64,000 nt of DNA from Sipunculus nudus (taxonomy: Eukaryota > Annelida > Sipuncula > Golfingiida > Sipunculidae). A model generated the notes under the pieces. The model had not been told where the DNA came from. It saw nothing but the letters and a program-made list of their open reading frames with translations, and searched no databases. Of the stretch, positions 10,146 to 21,629 are shown piece by piece; position 1 is the stretch's first letter, and each line of letters starts with the position of its first letter. Position numbers and translations under genes: made by a program. The stretch spans positions 56,295,519-56,359,518 of the forward strand of contig CM049306.1 of NCBI GenBank assembly GCA_026874595.1, given 5' to 3'.

Positions 10146-12712
10146 AAAAACAAGGGACCCATGGGTCACGGTGCTCAGCTTAAGTTTGAAATATTTGCAA
10201 ATGCAAAATATTCTATTTTAATGTTTTTCATTTATGTAAGCATATGAGAAGCTAAGAGGAAAGAGGCCCTCCTACTTGGTTATAGTAAAGTTCTAAATAT
10301 ACGATTGCAAACTAATACTCTGACAAGACTGTCATGAAGAAAAACAGTAAAAGTTTTGAGATACTGCGATGCATATGAAAAATTTACAGATGGACAGGCC
10401 AGTGGACAGAATGGACTAATACCTTTATTTCACTTTCACGGGAATAATGCATTTAAGTTTATATATAAGCCTATTATTTAAGCATATCCACTTTTTCCAT
10501 TAAAATAGTTTTTATCTGATTAATTTTTTTTTATTTACAAGTTTTATAAAATTGTATTAAAAACACTGAAAATATATGTTAAAATATTAGAATTCTAAGT
10601 TGCAATCATTATATATCCAGAGTGTACCTCATATTGAGTCATATTATGCATACACATATATTTTTATTATTTTTAAATAACAAATGTTTAAACTGAATTT
10701 AAAAGAAAATAATGCCACAACATGGCATCTATAAGATTATTCCTTGAATCACTATTAAAAAGTTTTGCACATTGGAGTTTTCAGTACATGCTTAATCTTA
10801 TTCACCAAAATAAAATAAAAGATTCAGTAAATTTGGTAAAATAAAAACATCTTTTCAAATAAAGAATACACACTGTTGGTTGAATGAGGGACAAACATTA
10901 TCATTATGCTAATTACAATCTCTGCTATAATTTATTACTGGAATTAATAGTCAATTTCACACCTGGTGAAGTTTTTACTCTTCTCAAGTAAGGAATTACT
11001 TATCTGATGAACATCTACACTTTCATAGCAATACACCACTTTGTGGACACAATTAAATGTACACTTTAATCACTTTAATCATTGTAACCCTGGTGGTAAA
11101 TACAAAATCTAAAATGTAGCATTGTATAGCCAAGAATAAAATGAAATACAGAAAATTATAATATTCATCTAGTTAATGCACCATCTGGGGGGGGGGGGGT
11201 GCAGGGCAGAGGGGAAGCCTGCTAGTAGTGGCCAAGCTGAGCTGGGGTGGGTTACATAATGCAAGTGAAGGCTGTACTGCTAGGTGGGCTAGATGTAAAC
11301 AACGCTTGACATGGTGTATGAAAACTTGAATAAAAGCTTCTCTTTTCAATCAATTCCTTTGAAATTTCAGATTTTAAAAGATTAAATCCGTATGTATATA
11401 TGCTGTGAAAATTAAATCAACAGTGCTTACAGGGAAAAAACGTGCCATTGCCAAAGTTGGACAAAATTTAAGGTATTGATTTTTTATTTATGCTAATATC
11501 TTAAAAAATTTCCAAATTTCAGATCTAATTTTGGGTAAACAATTGAATCTTGATTAAATAAACTTATATTCCTGAAAAAAAGTCTCCAGCTTAAGCAATT
11601 CTCATCTTAGGTGAGTAAATATATTTCTTGATTTTTTAAAAAGTGCATTATGTTTAGGCCCATAACTTTAAAACAAAAAAATTATGCAATACTGACATCA
11701 TTTCCGGCATGTGCATAGCGAATGTATAGAAAAATATGTATATAATATATGATCAAAGTCAGATCAGTGGTTTTCATATTAGGCAGTCTTAAAGTGTAAC
11801 AATGGGTTTTTAATAGAAAATGAAGTTTTTCATTAATATCTGGAAGGAATTAAGTCCTAGTGAGCAAATTCTTGGCATGGTAGGGAATTTTGGAGACATC
11901 TAACTGTATGCCAAATTTAAGGAACTTAGAGCTGAAGCTGGGGAGCTGAGCTCTAGCAAACTGCATAACACTAGCTTGATGTAAACAATATGTGACATGG
12001 TGCTTGAAAACTTGAATAAAATCTACATTTTCTAATCAACTGGTTTCAAATTTTTGGTGTTAACAGTTGAAATGCTTACAAAAACGTGCCTTGAAAATTA
12101 AATCCACAGCAGTTACAGGAAAAAAAAGTGCCATGGTCAAATTTGGGCAAAATTTAAGGTACCAATTTTTTTATTTTTGCTAATATTTTAAAAAATTTTA
12201 AAAGATTTTGATCTAATTTTAAGTATACAATTTAATATTGCTTAATAAAAGTAATATTACTGGAAAGAAAATGCTAAGCTTTAACAAGTTTTGTGTCAAG
12301 TGATCAAATTTCTTTCCTGATTATTTACAAAATGCATTATGTTTAGGCCATTAAATTTTTTAAATTATTTAAAACAGACCTAATTTCTGGCATGCACATA
12401 GGAACTATATAGAGGATTATTTATGGTAAATATGAGGAAAAACAGATGAGTGGTTTTGATATTAGGCAGTCCCAAAGTGTGAAAATAGGTTTTTAATATA
12501 AAATGGAGGTTTTTCCTTAATTTCTCAAAGGAACGAAGTCGCAAAGACCCAGTTTTCAGCTTGGTAGGAGATCTTGGGGACATCTAACATTATGCCAAAT
12601 TTTGGATTCCTAGGTCTTACGGTTTCAAAACTGGCCACATCTACAGACGGACGGACAGAAGGACAGGACGACGGACAATGGACCACAACTATAGCTCAGA
12701 TGACTTATAGTC
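10146..12712. mobile_element. ACGG-type Helitron-related element(s), two overlapping copies
   Basis: A 5' signature GGGACCCATGGGTCACGG is followed by the body shared with 21630-22620. Next comes a G-run and GCAGAGGGGAAGCCTGC (11190), then the segment shared with 23100-23430 and 36840-37080. The 3' segment appears twice (11640-11935 and 12300-12712). The second copy has ACGGACGGACAGAAGGACAG and half of the terminal hairpin, cut at 12712. Confidence 0.65.
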
Positions 12713-12919
12713 CAATATTGACCAATATTTCTGATTTTAAAATTAAGTTTAACAGTGTTATTCACACCAAGGCCAAGCCAACTTTAAGAGATATGAATGA
12801 AATACCACAAAGTATTTATATCTTCTTAAAACTTGTCAATTACCACTTACATTAGATCCTTATATTTTATCACATTTGAATGTTAGGATTCAATTCCTGA
12901 ACATTTTTTTTCTTTAAAA
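12713..12919. repeat. Fragment of a related repeat
   Basis: Matches 36195-36400, including GACCAATATT and CATTAGATCCTTATATTTTA. It joins abruptly to the truncated hairpin at 12712, so it marks a rearrangement or insertion junction. Confidence 0.5.
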
Positions 12920-14258
12920 CAAGGAACCCATGGGTCACAGCACTCAGCTGAAGTTTGAAATTTTTGTAAATGCGAATATGCAAAATATTCTATTTTAATG
13001 TTTTTCATATATATATATACATGCATATGAGAAGCAAAGTGGAAAGGGGCGCTCCTACTTGGTTATAGTAAAGTCCTAAATATATTATTGCAAACCTTAT
13101 ACTCTAACAAAACTGTCATGAAAAAAAAAACAGTAAAAGTTTTGAGATACTGTAATGCATATAAAAAAATATTTACCGATGGACAAGCAAGTGGACAGAA
13201 TTCTGGACTTATACTTTTATTTCACTTTCAAGGGAACAATGCATTTAAGTTTATATTAAAGCCTGTTTTTCAGCATATCCACTTTTTCCATTAATAATTT
13301 TTAGCATATTCATTTTTTTTATTTACAAGTTTTATAAATTTGTAATACTGCCTAATTGTATGTACATAGGAAATGTATGGAAGAATAAGCATATTTACAA
13401 TGATCAAATTCAGATGAGTGGTTTTGATATTAGACAGTCTTTATCTGTAACTATGGGTTTTTATGGGAAACCTAAGTTTTTTCCCTAATATCTCAAAGGA
13501 ACAAAGTCTTGTTGACCCAATTTTTTACAGTCTCAACCATAATTTAATACTGAAATTAATATTCAATTTCACACATGTTAAAAAAGAAGTTTTTACTCTT
13601 CTGAAGTAAGGAATTCCTCATATTATTAACATCCACACCTTCATAGCAATACATCACTTTGATGTATTTGATCACTTCCAGAGGGGAAGCCTAGCTAAGT
13701 GGAGTAAAGGTGGAGGTGGTGCCTGGATTGAAGCAGTTACATAACATAGGTATGGGCTGCATCTCTCTCTGCAGACCACTGGACTGGGTTGGCTTGATGT
13801 ACATAACACTTGACATGGTGTATGAAAACTTGAATAAAAGCTACAATTTTTCATCAATTTCTTTCAAATTTCAGATTTTATTAGCTTTAAACCTTATCTG
13901 TAAATCATGTTAAAACAAAAGCGTAAGTACATACAGGGACATAATGTGCTAGTCAAAATCTGAGCAAAATTTAAGGAAATGATTTTACATTTATGCTACC
14001 GGTAATAACTTAGGTTTTTTCTGGGAAACAGGTTTTTCCTTAATTTCTCAAAGGAATGAACTCACAGTGACCCAGCTTCAGGTCTGGTAGGAGAACTTAT
14101 AGGGATACCGGTATCTAACTCTATGTCAAATTTTGGATTCATAGGTCCATTGCTTTCAAAATATGCCCTGTTAATGGATGGATGGACAGACACATCGACA
14201 GACGACAGACAAAGGACCATGACAGATGACTTAATGTCAGTTGAGCTAAAAATGCCAA
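12920..14258. mobile_element. ACGG-type Helitron-related element, internally deleted copy
   Basis: It starts with CAAGGAACCCATGGGTCACA at about 12920 and passes through shortened versions of the shared body. It ends with GGATGGATGGACAGAC and a diverged hairpin (CAGATGACTTAATGTCAGTTGAGCT) near 14250. Confidence 0.6.
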
Positions 14259-14796
14259 ACAAAATGCAAGAAAACAGATTAAAAAATAGTTTTTTTCTGC
14301 AAAATTGTCTGTACATTATCTGAATATGATATGAGTGCACATTAAGGATGACTATTAGTGACAGAACTATTCGGCTCTCCCATGTTTCCCCTTTGTCTGG
14401 AAGTGGGGAAAATGCACAACCTACTCTTGAACTCCATCACCCCCCCCCCCCCCCACCCTCCTACACTCAGATGAGGGAAATAACATGTCTCTATAAATCA
14501 CTAAGCTTTATAAACAATGATATATAAATTTAGTCATTTTTTTATACAAAACTTATATATTCTACAATAAAATATGAAGCATGCAATGCGAAAAATTAAT
14601 AACAGGCTGTACTCTTTGAATACTTTCCTAATAATCTAGTCCTATGTTCTTTGAATTCAACAGTTTTAATTAATAGCTCCAGCATTTATTTGCGAAGTAT
14701 AAGTTTATTTATTTTGTTCACTTGTGTTCACTTCATCCAGACCACATAAATGTACATTAAACACTTTATGGTCAAACAGAAACACTGTATATATAA
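14259..14796. other. Non-coding stretch
   Basis: AT-rich, no gene seen. A C-run of about 16 lies near 14440. Confidence 0.5.
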
Positions 14797-15007
14797 CAGG
14801 GGCGATCCAGGGAGGGGCCAAGGGGGTCCTGACCCTCCCCCCCCCCTTTTGGAGCTGATAAAACCTTTTTTTAGGGTTTCAAACCAAATTCTATGACCCT
14901 GACCCCTTCCTTCCCAGACCAGATGACCTTTTTTTAAGGTTTTCTTTCAGTCTTCCTTGGCATGACCCCCCCCCCCCCCACTTTCCAAAATCCTGGATCC
15001 TCCCCTG
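14797..15007. mobile_element. MITE with CAGGGGCGATCC ends
   Basis: The left end CAGGGGCGATCCAGG and right end CCTGGATCCTCCCCTG are inverted repeats, flanked by TATA-like sequence on both sides. The interior holds two C-runs and repeated GACCTTTTTTTAAGGTTTTC-like motifs. Confidence 0.75.
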
Positions 15008-16208
15008 TATAAAGATACTTGCATGGACAAGAAGGCAGTATTTCACCTATTGTTGATATGACCTTTAACATTTACTTTAATGGCCAGGTGAAGCAGCCTG
15101 GAAACCATGGCAATCACCTTTCTATGACCTAAATGATCAAACTACATGGGATTAAATTCAATTATTAATATTACCACAGGTTTCCCATGGCTGAATGTTT
15201 ATGTGCAACCTGTTACACCAATGTGAGAAAGGATCTGAATCTATTTAAACGGTCAACAAATAACAGTTTTCAAACAAGTACTGGGATGCTTCAAACTAAA
15301 TGAGTATTGCAGACAAGTGAATGCTTATCACTGCTTCCAAGTTATTACTTTACCCTGCCTGAATTTATGTACTCTAATTTTCTATTTTAATTAAATTGCT
15401 TGAATCATTTTGAATTTTATTTATTATTTTTGTAATAACTAAATGTAGAATTTTTATATTTTAATATATGAATATGAAAGATAATATTCATGGGGTTTTA
15501 ATTTAGTAGTTTTCTGGACCATCATTATCTGAAAAGTAAAAGATTCCTCACTCAGTAACCAAAAGAGATAATGACTTATCAGTATTGACACAGATCACAA
15601 TTTAAACCATTTAAACACATGAAACAATGAAAGCTCTTTATATTACGGTCACACAGTCCAATTAATGTTCATGAAAGGGTCATGAAGAAATGGTAGAAGA
15701 GTCAAATTTTTTTCTAGTTCTGATTGAATGTTGGCAATTATATGCTCAGTTTGCATTAAAACAAGCTCCATAACATAAGGTTTTTACTTACATTTAAAAT
15801 AATCTCAGATAAAAATGGACAAGCATTAAGTCAAGCATTAGGTCATCTGTTATTTATTTAACACATGGCATGCAAATTACATGAGGGTTTCATGAAAAAA
15901 GAGTAATAGAGATTGACTACCTTCATTTATTTTAAACTAAAAACTAACAGTTATCAATTCAGTTGCAAAATTGTCTATAAGGATGCCGAGGATTCTACTT
16001 AAAAACTTTATATAAGCCACATGATCACAAGGAGATCAATATAAACACATAAAAATGTAAATTAAAATAAAATCCAAAAATGATACTAGTCAGATAAACT
16101 TGCAATGCTATCATTTGCAGTTACTTGTTTCGATCAATTTGCCTCCAGATGAGAGATTTCTTATCATGCCAATTATGATACTGATAAGATAAAAGTATGC
16201 AAACTTAC
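15008..16208. other. Non-coding AT-rich stretch downstream of the PHPT1-like exon
   Basis: No exon with PHPT1 C-terminal motifs was found here on the minus strand, and no repeats were recognised. It would be intron if the gene continues leftward. Confidence 0.45.
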
Positions 16209-16374
16209 AGTGGAAATCTGCTCGAACTGAACCACGCACAATGTACTTGAAATCTGCTGTATCACTGGGATCATAGACCTTGCACAGGACATACTTGAAG
16301 CTTCCACTCTCATCGATGATGACATCATAGACAGCCTCGAGGCGAGGATTTATCGCTTTCACTATGCCTGGCAT
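16209..16374 (-). CDS. PHPT1-like phosphohistidine phosphatase, N-terminal exon (partial gene)
   Basis: The exon encodes DESGSFKYVLCKVYDP and FKYIVRGSVRADFH, matching the start of 14-kDa phosphohistidine phosphatase (human DSDGVFKYVLIRV and EIVRGYKWAEYH). The last His (residue 55 from the chosen ATG) aligns with catalytic His53, which removes phosphate from protein histidines. The exon ends right after that codon at CACT|GTAAGT (donor 16208-16207, phase 1). The ATG at 16374 gives an N-terminus of family-like length. The frame is open further upstream to about 16458 after ACCCACAG, without another ATG, so the exon could be internal. No exon with the Gly-rich C-terminal half was found to the left in this window. 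Confidence 0.7.
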
Positions 16375-17796
16375 GTTTTGTGGTAACGTGTTGTAAATAC
16401 TAATTGCATTTCCATAAAATTTGGCAGTGCTGGCAAACAACTTCAATACACTCACTGCTGTGGGTATTTAGTGTGCACCAGCCCCATTAGAAATTCAGCA
16501 TTTATCATAAAAATCATAATAAAAAGATTCTGGAGCTCATTCATTGATATTTTCATTGATTGAAAACAGAAAAAAACAGCTTGTGATTTAATTTGAAATG
16601 TTAATGCCTGTAATGCAGTTCTACATTTTATATTTCCAACTACTGCATGTAACCCTTTTCTGTGTTTTAAACTGATCTTCTTCACATGATTCTGCTGTAA
16701 ATGTGTCTCCAAAAGTTAAGTCACCTTCGGTGAATATATTGAAGGTGATTTGATCATGTCAGTCTCTGGTATGAAACACAAATATTGTCCATTTCTCAAC
16801 TGTGCATCTCCAGTTAACACACAGATTGACAGAATGATCATATCATAAACCTCTCTGGTCCAATTCTTACATCATACTTTACACAGCAGCCAGAAAATTT
16901 AACAGCAACTGAACAAGGAACAATTGCAAATAACATTCACAACTTTCACATTATTTCAAATGTAAATAATGTATTGGAGGGGGAAATATAAAATTGGTTT
17001 TTTTTTTCACATCACCATGTTCTGAAGATTAAAACAATTTACTTCAGTGCACAGCCATTGTTTTACGTAGAAAATATGTATGAAATTTTTGGTGTATGAT
17101 TTGAAAATATACTTGACAGAAGTTTCGTGCAGCGTTCCTGGCAGCTGTTGTTGAATACGTTACACCATGGTTGCTTACAAGTTCCTGTTAAATGACCTAA
17201 ATTTTAGACGTCCTGCAGGGCTCTGTGCAAAAGAGTATATATGCCTTTGGGTAACCCAGATCGCCAAGCTTGCAGACACAATCAAACGGTGTTACATCTG
17301 ACAGCTGAGCCTTGGGAAAATGCCAACTACATCTCTTATTGAGTCAGCTATGTATAGTCCGGGCCAGGTATTCCATCTGGGCCTGTGCTACCTGTAATCC
17401 CAACTGCTTTGCCATGCAAATGGCAAAGGGCCAATCGAGAGAACTGTCAACTTTTCCCGTGTAATTCCACTAACAAGAAAGGCGTTAGAAGAACCAATAA
17501 ACAAAAATAACTGCGTCAGTTTGTAATATCTCTGTACTTATCCAGTGATAATCACTGTCATGCCCTCCAAAGCTTCCTTCAACCTCTTCCAATCTGTCTG
17601 AAGCCACCTCCCCGTCTGTCAGATTTATTTGTTGACATCGAACTCCGAATGAGGCTAAGGGGAATCCCGACCTGTTTTCCGGGTCAAGGGTCATCTTAGT
17701 TCATTTTTCGCTCGGTAGGGCGTGCTATTGAATATACCGCCAGTCTGGTCACGGGCTTCCTTCACATCAGATGATACAAGAACTCATCATTTGGAT
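16375..17796. other. Upstream region of the PHPT1-like exon
   Basis: Mostly unique sequence, with higher GC between 17100 and 17760. It may hold the promoter. Apart from the weak exon candidate at 17694-17542, nothing coding was recognised. Confidence 0.4.
17542..17694 (-). CDS. Weak candidate upstream exon near the PHPT1-like exon
   Basis: An ATG at 17694 opens a frame with a coding-like composition (MTLDPENRSGFPLASFGVR, then DGEVASDRLEEVEGSF). It lies in non-repetitive, somewhat GC-richer sequence 1.2 kb upstream of the PHPT1-like exon. A weak donor (ATAA|GTACAG) would close it near 17542 in phase 1. It could be a first exon of that gene, a separate gene or chance. Confidence 0.2.
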
Positions 17797-17936
17797 GGGG
17801 GGGGGGGGGGGGGGGGGGGGGCATCATGAGTTTTTTTTTACCCATCCCATTTCAATACTTGAGGAAATAAAAATTGTAGTCTCTTCATTTTTCCTGTCTT
17901 GGACTCTTTCCAAAATCCTGGATCAGCCCTGTAAAT
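17797..17936. mobile_element. Truncated copy of the CAGGGG MITE with a G-run
   Basis: About 23 consecutive G start the segment, and its end TTTCCAAAATCCTGGATCAG plus CCCTGTA matches the right end of the 14797-15007 element. The left inverted end is replaced by the G-run. Confidence 0.6.
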
Positions 17937-19129
17937 TGTTTATTTATAATTTACGCTTCTTTTATATTTCGTCATTCTTCGATCGATCCTGACCTCGTTC
18001 AATATTAACTTTAATCCACGTTCTTTTGCCCTATATGAAACTTTGATAATTGCAAATACAAAAGCCTTTTTCAAAGGTAGATTTCAACTCGAGCTGCTAG
18101 AACTTTTGTTATTGCATATACTTTAACTATTTTAGAGCACAAAATCTAGGTTAAAGGTAGGCCAAATTGAATATATATATATATATATATCCAATCGGCC
18201 GGGATATATTCAGCCGCCTAAAAAACTCTGTGGAGGTAGGTATACCGACTATTATGTAGGGGCCTTGGTAACATTTTCATGTCTTCTGTTGATGCATGCT
18301 TGGTTTTTAAAAATAGCTTTATTTATTTATTTATTTATTTATTTTGCCTAAAATTTAACAAGCATTCAGTCATTGGAATTCGGATTGATATTAAATGTAT
18401 ATTTCTGATTTTCAAGGTCCTGTGATTAAACAAGTTAGAAGAAAACAGTCACTGAAAATGGAGTTTCATTTGCTCATATTTTAAAATATATTTAAGGTGC
18501 ACTTGTTCGAATTCAGCCAGAAGTAATATCACATAAGCGAGTTGGTTGAATGTGCCAAAATGAAAGCAAATGATGTCGGCACGCTCTCTGGTTCCGGATA
18601 TTTGTTTGCCAAACTGATGTTTTATATTTATGAAAGTTTATCAAATATTAATTATATTCTAAAAGTAAATTAACATTTAACAGTTGCTTCGTTGGTTTTA
18701 ATGTTTAGGCCTACCCCTACATCTTATAATCGCTTAATAATAAAAGTCGGCATATTCCGATGTGCGTGTGTGTTTGTAGCGTCGCAAAACATTAGTTCAA
18801 CCCGGAAGAAATATTAATCCGTAATACCGGTATCGAGAATTTTGCACGTGCGACGGTGCACACACCCCCACCCCAAACAGCGGTGAACAGCCACTACGCG
18901 TTCGTGTAGGCCATATGAACCTCTTTCCGGGTTTAATGCTTAATTATATACTCCCATAAGTGATAAACTATTTGTTTACTGAACGCTTTATTTTGCTGAG
19001 CTATTAAATAGATTCATTGTAGATTGGGTTGTCTTTAATTCGCAAAAATATCTTTCCTTTTCTTTCAATGGCGTGAAAATGAACGGAGTATACGCGCACT
19101 CCATCCGCATTTGACCTGACTGCATGTGT
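17937..19129. other. Non-coding stretch with simple repeats
   Basis: Includes an AT dinucleotide run near 18171-18191 and a TTTA run near 18320-18345. No gene recognised. Confidence 0.5.
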
Positions 19130-19212
19130 TAAGCCCGGCATACACGTTGCGACGTTCAAGCGGGCCCAGTAGAGTTGAGTCGGGTCGCGTCGCAACGTGT
19201 ATGCCGAGCTTA
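19130..19212. mobile_element. 83-bp palindromic mini-element
   Basis: AAGCCCGGCATACACGTTGC at the left and GCAACGTGTATGCCGAGCTT at the right are inverted repeats, with TTAA at both edges. It has the same ends as the larger element at 19273-20495, with almost all of the interior lost. Confidence 0.75.
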
Positions 19213-19272
19213 ATTGGTGTCAGGAATGTCAACTCGTGACCACGACAACATCCGGACATGTATTTATCTTAT

Positions 19273-20495
19273 AAGCTCGGCATACACGTTGCGACTCGAC
19301 GCGACCCGACACAACTCAACTGGGCCCGACTGAACAGGTTTCTTAAAAGTGTCTTCCAGTTTTTGACCCGCAGCCTGATGACAACTGGGGTGCATACACA
19401 TAACGACCCGACTCAATTCAACTGGATCGCGGCTAGTGGTGGGCCGATCATCGAGTTTTATCGAAAGTCAGTCGCTTTTTGCCACTATCAAGTGCTGGAT
19501 TACCATAAGCAACAATCGATTACATCATAATCATGATTGTTTTTTTTTTTATCCAGAATGCCGTTATTTTACAGGCAAAAATGATGTTTGCCTTGTATGA
19601 GGCCAGCAATTAAGTAGATGTCCTGGATTGTGGTTGAATTCTTGATTATTATAATTTATTAAATGATACTTTTTTATAGCATATCTTAGTAATAGGCCTA
19701 ATAGGAAAATATAAAAAGACAAAAACTTCTATTAATTCTTTCTAAGACATGCAGGCTAAGTTAAGAAAGTAGTTTCACAGATAACTGCATATTACTTCAC
19801 ATTTGTCTGAACCGATTAATAATCGATCATCGATCGGTTTGCTCAAACTGATGATTGATTATGACAAAAAGAACCGACTCCCACCACTAATCACGGCGGA
19901 GGCGGTACATTGAAATTAACAAAAATGGTGACAAGCTTGTGACATATGAAAGCAAAGTCATTAATACCTGTCATTTTATTTATCAGTATACATGTATGTA
20001 TCTATATCTCGCCTTTTCAATTCTTCCCATTGCATGATTTTAGTTTCTATAATTTAAGTATATAAAATAACGATATTCGAAGTCTTGTGATATACACTAT
20101 ATATTCTATACATCCATGAACATGAAGCATATTGATATTATGCTGCCATTGTACTGGTGACATTGGTTATACAGATCTATTCATATATAATGCGCGCATA
20201 GTGCGCATAATGTAATGTTGTCTTTCTCCGCAACATACGATTTGGGCCCAGAAGATCACATGAACGAGGTAGTCATATGATCAGCGACGTACGTAGCTAT
20301 GATTGGTTGCTGACTGTGCTTCTGAACGACGCGACTAGACACGTTTTTTTTCTATCACTGCCAGAAACCAAAAACTGACGCCGACTGGTGTCGACTCTGG
20401 CTGAGTCGGGTCGTTTTCGCGCATACACTTTGCGACGCGACTCAACAGTTTTTGACCTGTTGAGTTGAGTCGGTCCGCAACGTGTATGCCGGCCT
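19273..20495. mobile_element. 1.2-kb element with the same CGGCATACACGTTGC ends
   Basis: The left end AAGCTCGGCATACACGTTGC and right end GCAACGTGTATGCCGGCCTT are inverted repeats. Subterminal ~150-bp blocks are rich in GACCCGACTCAACT-like motifs in mirrored order (AGTTGAGTCGGGTCG at the other side). The interior holds a smaller inverted motif (AACCGATTAATAATCGATCA with ATCGATCGGTTTG). No transposase frame. Confidence 0.75.
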
Positions 20496-21629
20496 TTTTA
20501 AAAACAGCTATGTATGCCAAGTGTAAAGAATATATGTTAATTAATTTCTGGAAAACGTCATGTAAAACTGCTTGATTCAGTCCATTATGAGTGAAAATCA
20601 TATGCAAGTTCGGATTCTCACCAACTACTGCCATAATGATTACTGACATTCAACATTGAGATGGATTTATTAGTTGCATATGCCCGGTGGAGCCGTTCTT
20701 TTCCTCCATTTTAAAGATTTTCCAGTTAACCTTGGTCATATATATCATGTTTATAATCAGTCAAATAGTTTGTATATGAGATCATATTCACTAGTGGTAT
20801 AGCATAGGCTTGAGGTCATCTTTTTAATTGGGGGGGGGGGGGGCAAAATATATATATATATAACATCGGCCATGGTTCTCTGGAAGGTTGGACAGAGTTT
20901 CCGCTAAGGAAAAAGAGTATGTCTGTTTTGAGGATGACCCACGCGGGGATGGGTGTGGGCGGGAGACACTTACCCCTCCCATGGTATGGAATATATTTTA
21001 ATAGAAAATGTCAAAACGAAGTTTCTTGGGGCTCATGTATGGGTATGCACTAAGACTTTTTACAGGCAACAAACCCTGCCAAATATATTCAAATATAGGC
21101 CTACATTGACAACATCTCCAACATTTCAACTGGTTGACCGGTTCTAATATATATTTACACAAGCCGGAGCTCTGCAAAGGACGAGAGGCAAAACCAGGAG
21201 CTGAAAGCCATCCACCACAAAAAAAAATTGTTGGAAACTGTCAATTAACAACACCATTTTGAAAAACTTTGATTTAAAAAAAATACTCTATTGTGTACAT
21301 TATTCTGGTTTCTCAGCAAAGCCTCTTCTAATTTTCCGATCGTCCAGACTATTTTCTTTGGTGACTTGATATATTATTTTATCAATTAAATAAAAATATC
21401 CCTGAATTTACGGATTTTTAGTTTTCTAACAAACCTTTAACAAATGTGAAATGTTGTTCTTTCAAATAAGTTTGAAATAATTTTCTTCGAACTTCTACCG
21501 CTCTCGGTCATTGCTGACCGGTCGGGATACATAACGTCGATTAGCAACCCACTTTGACCTATTATCATCAAGGGCGATGCTCGCATCGAGACCTGAAAAT
21601 TTACAACGCACGGAAGCCTTGATTTACAA
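20496..21629. other. Non-coding stretch
   Basis: A G-run at 20830-20843 is followed by an AT run. No gene or repeat family was recognised. Confidence 0.5.

Noticed and set aside
16452-16712. 86-codon open frame on the minus strand upstream of the PHPT1-like exon
   Set aside because: No similarity to the phosphatase N-terminus and no supporting splice sites.
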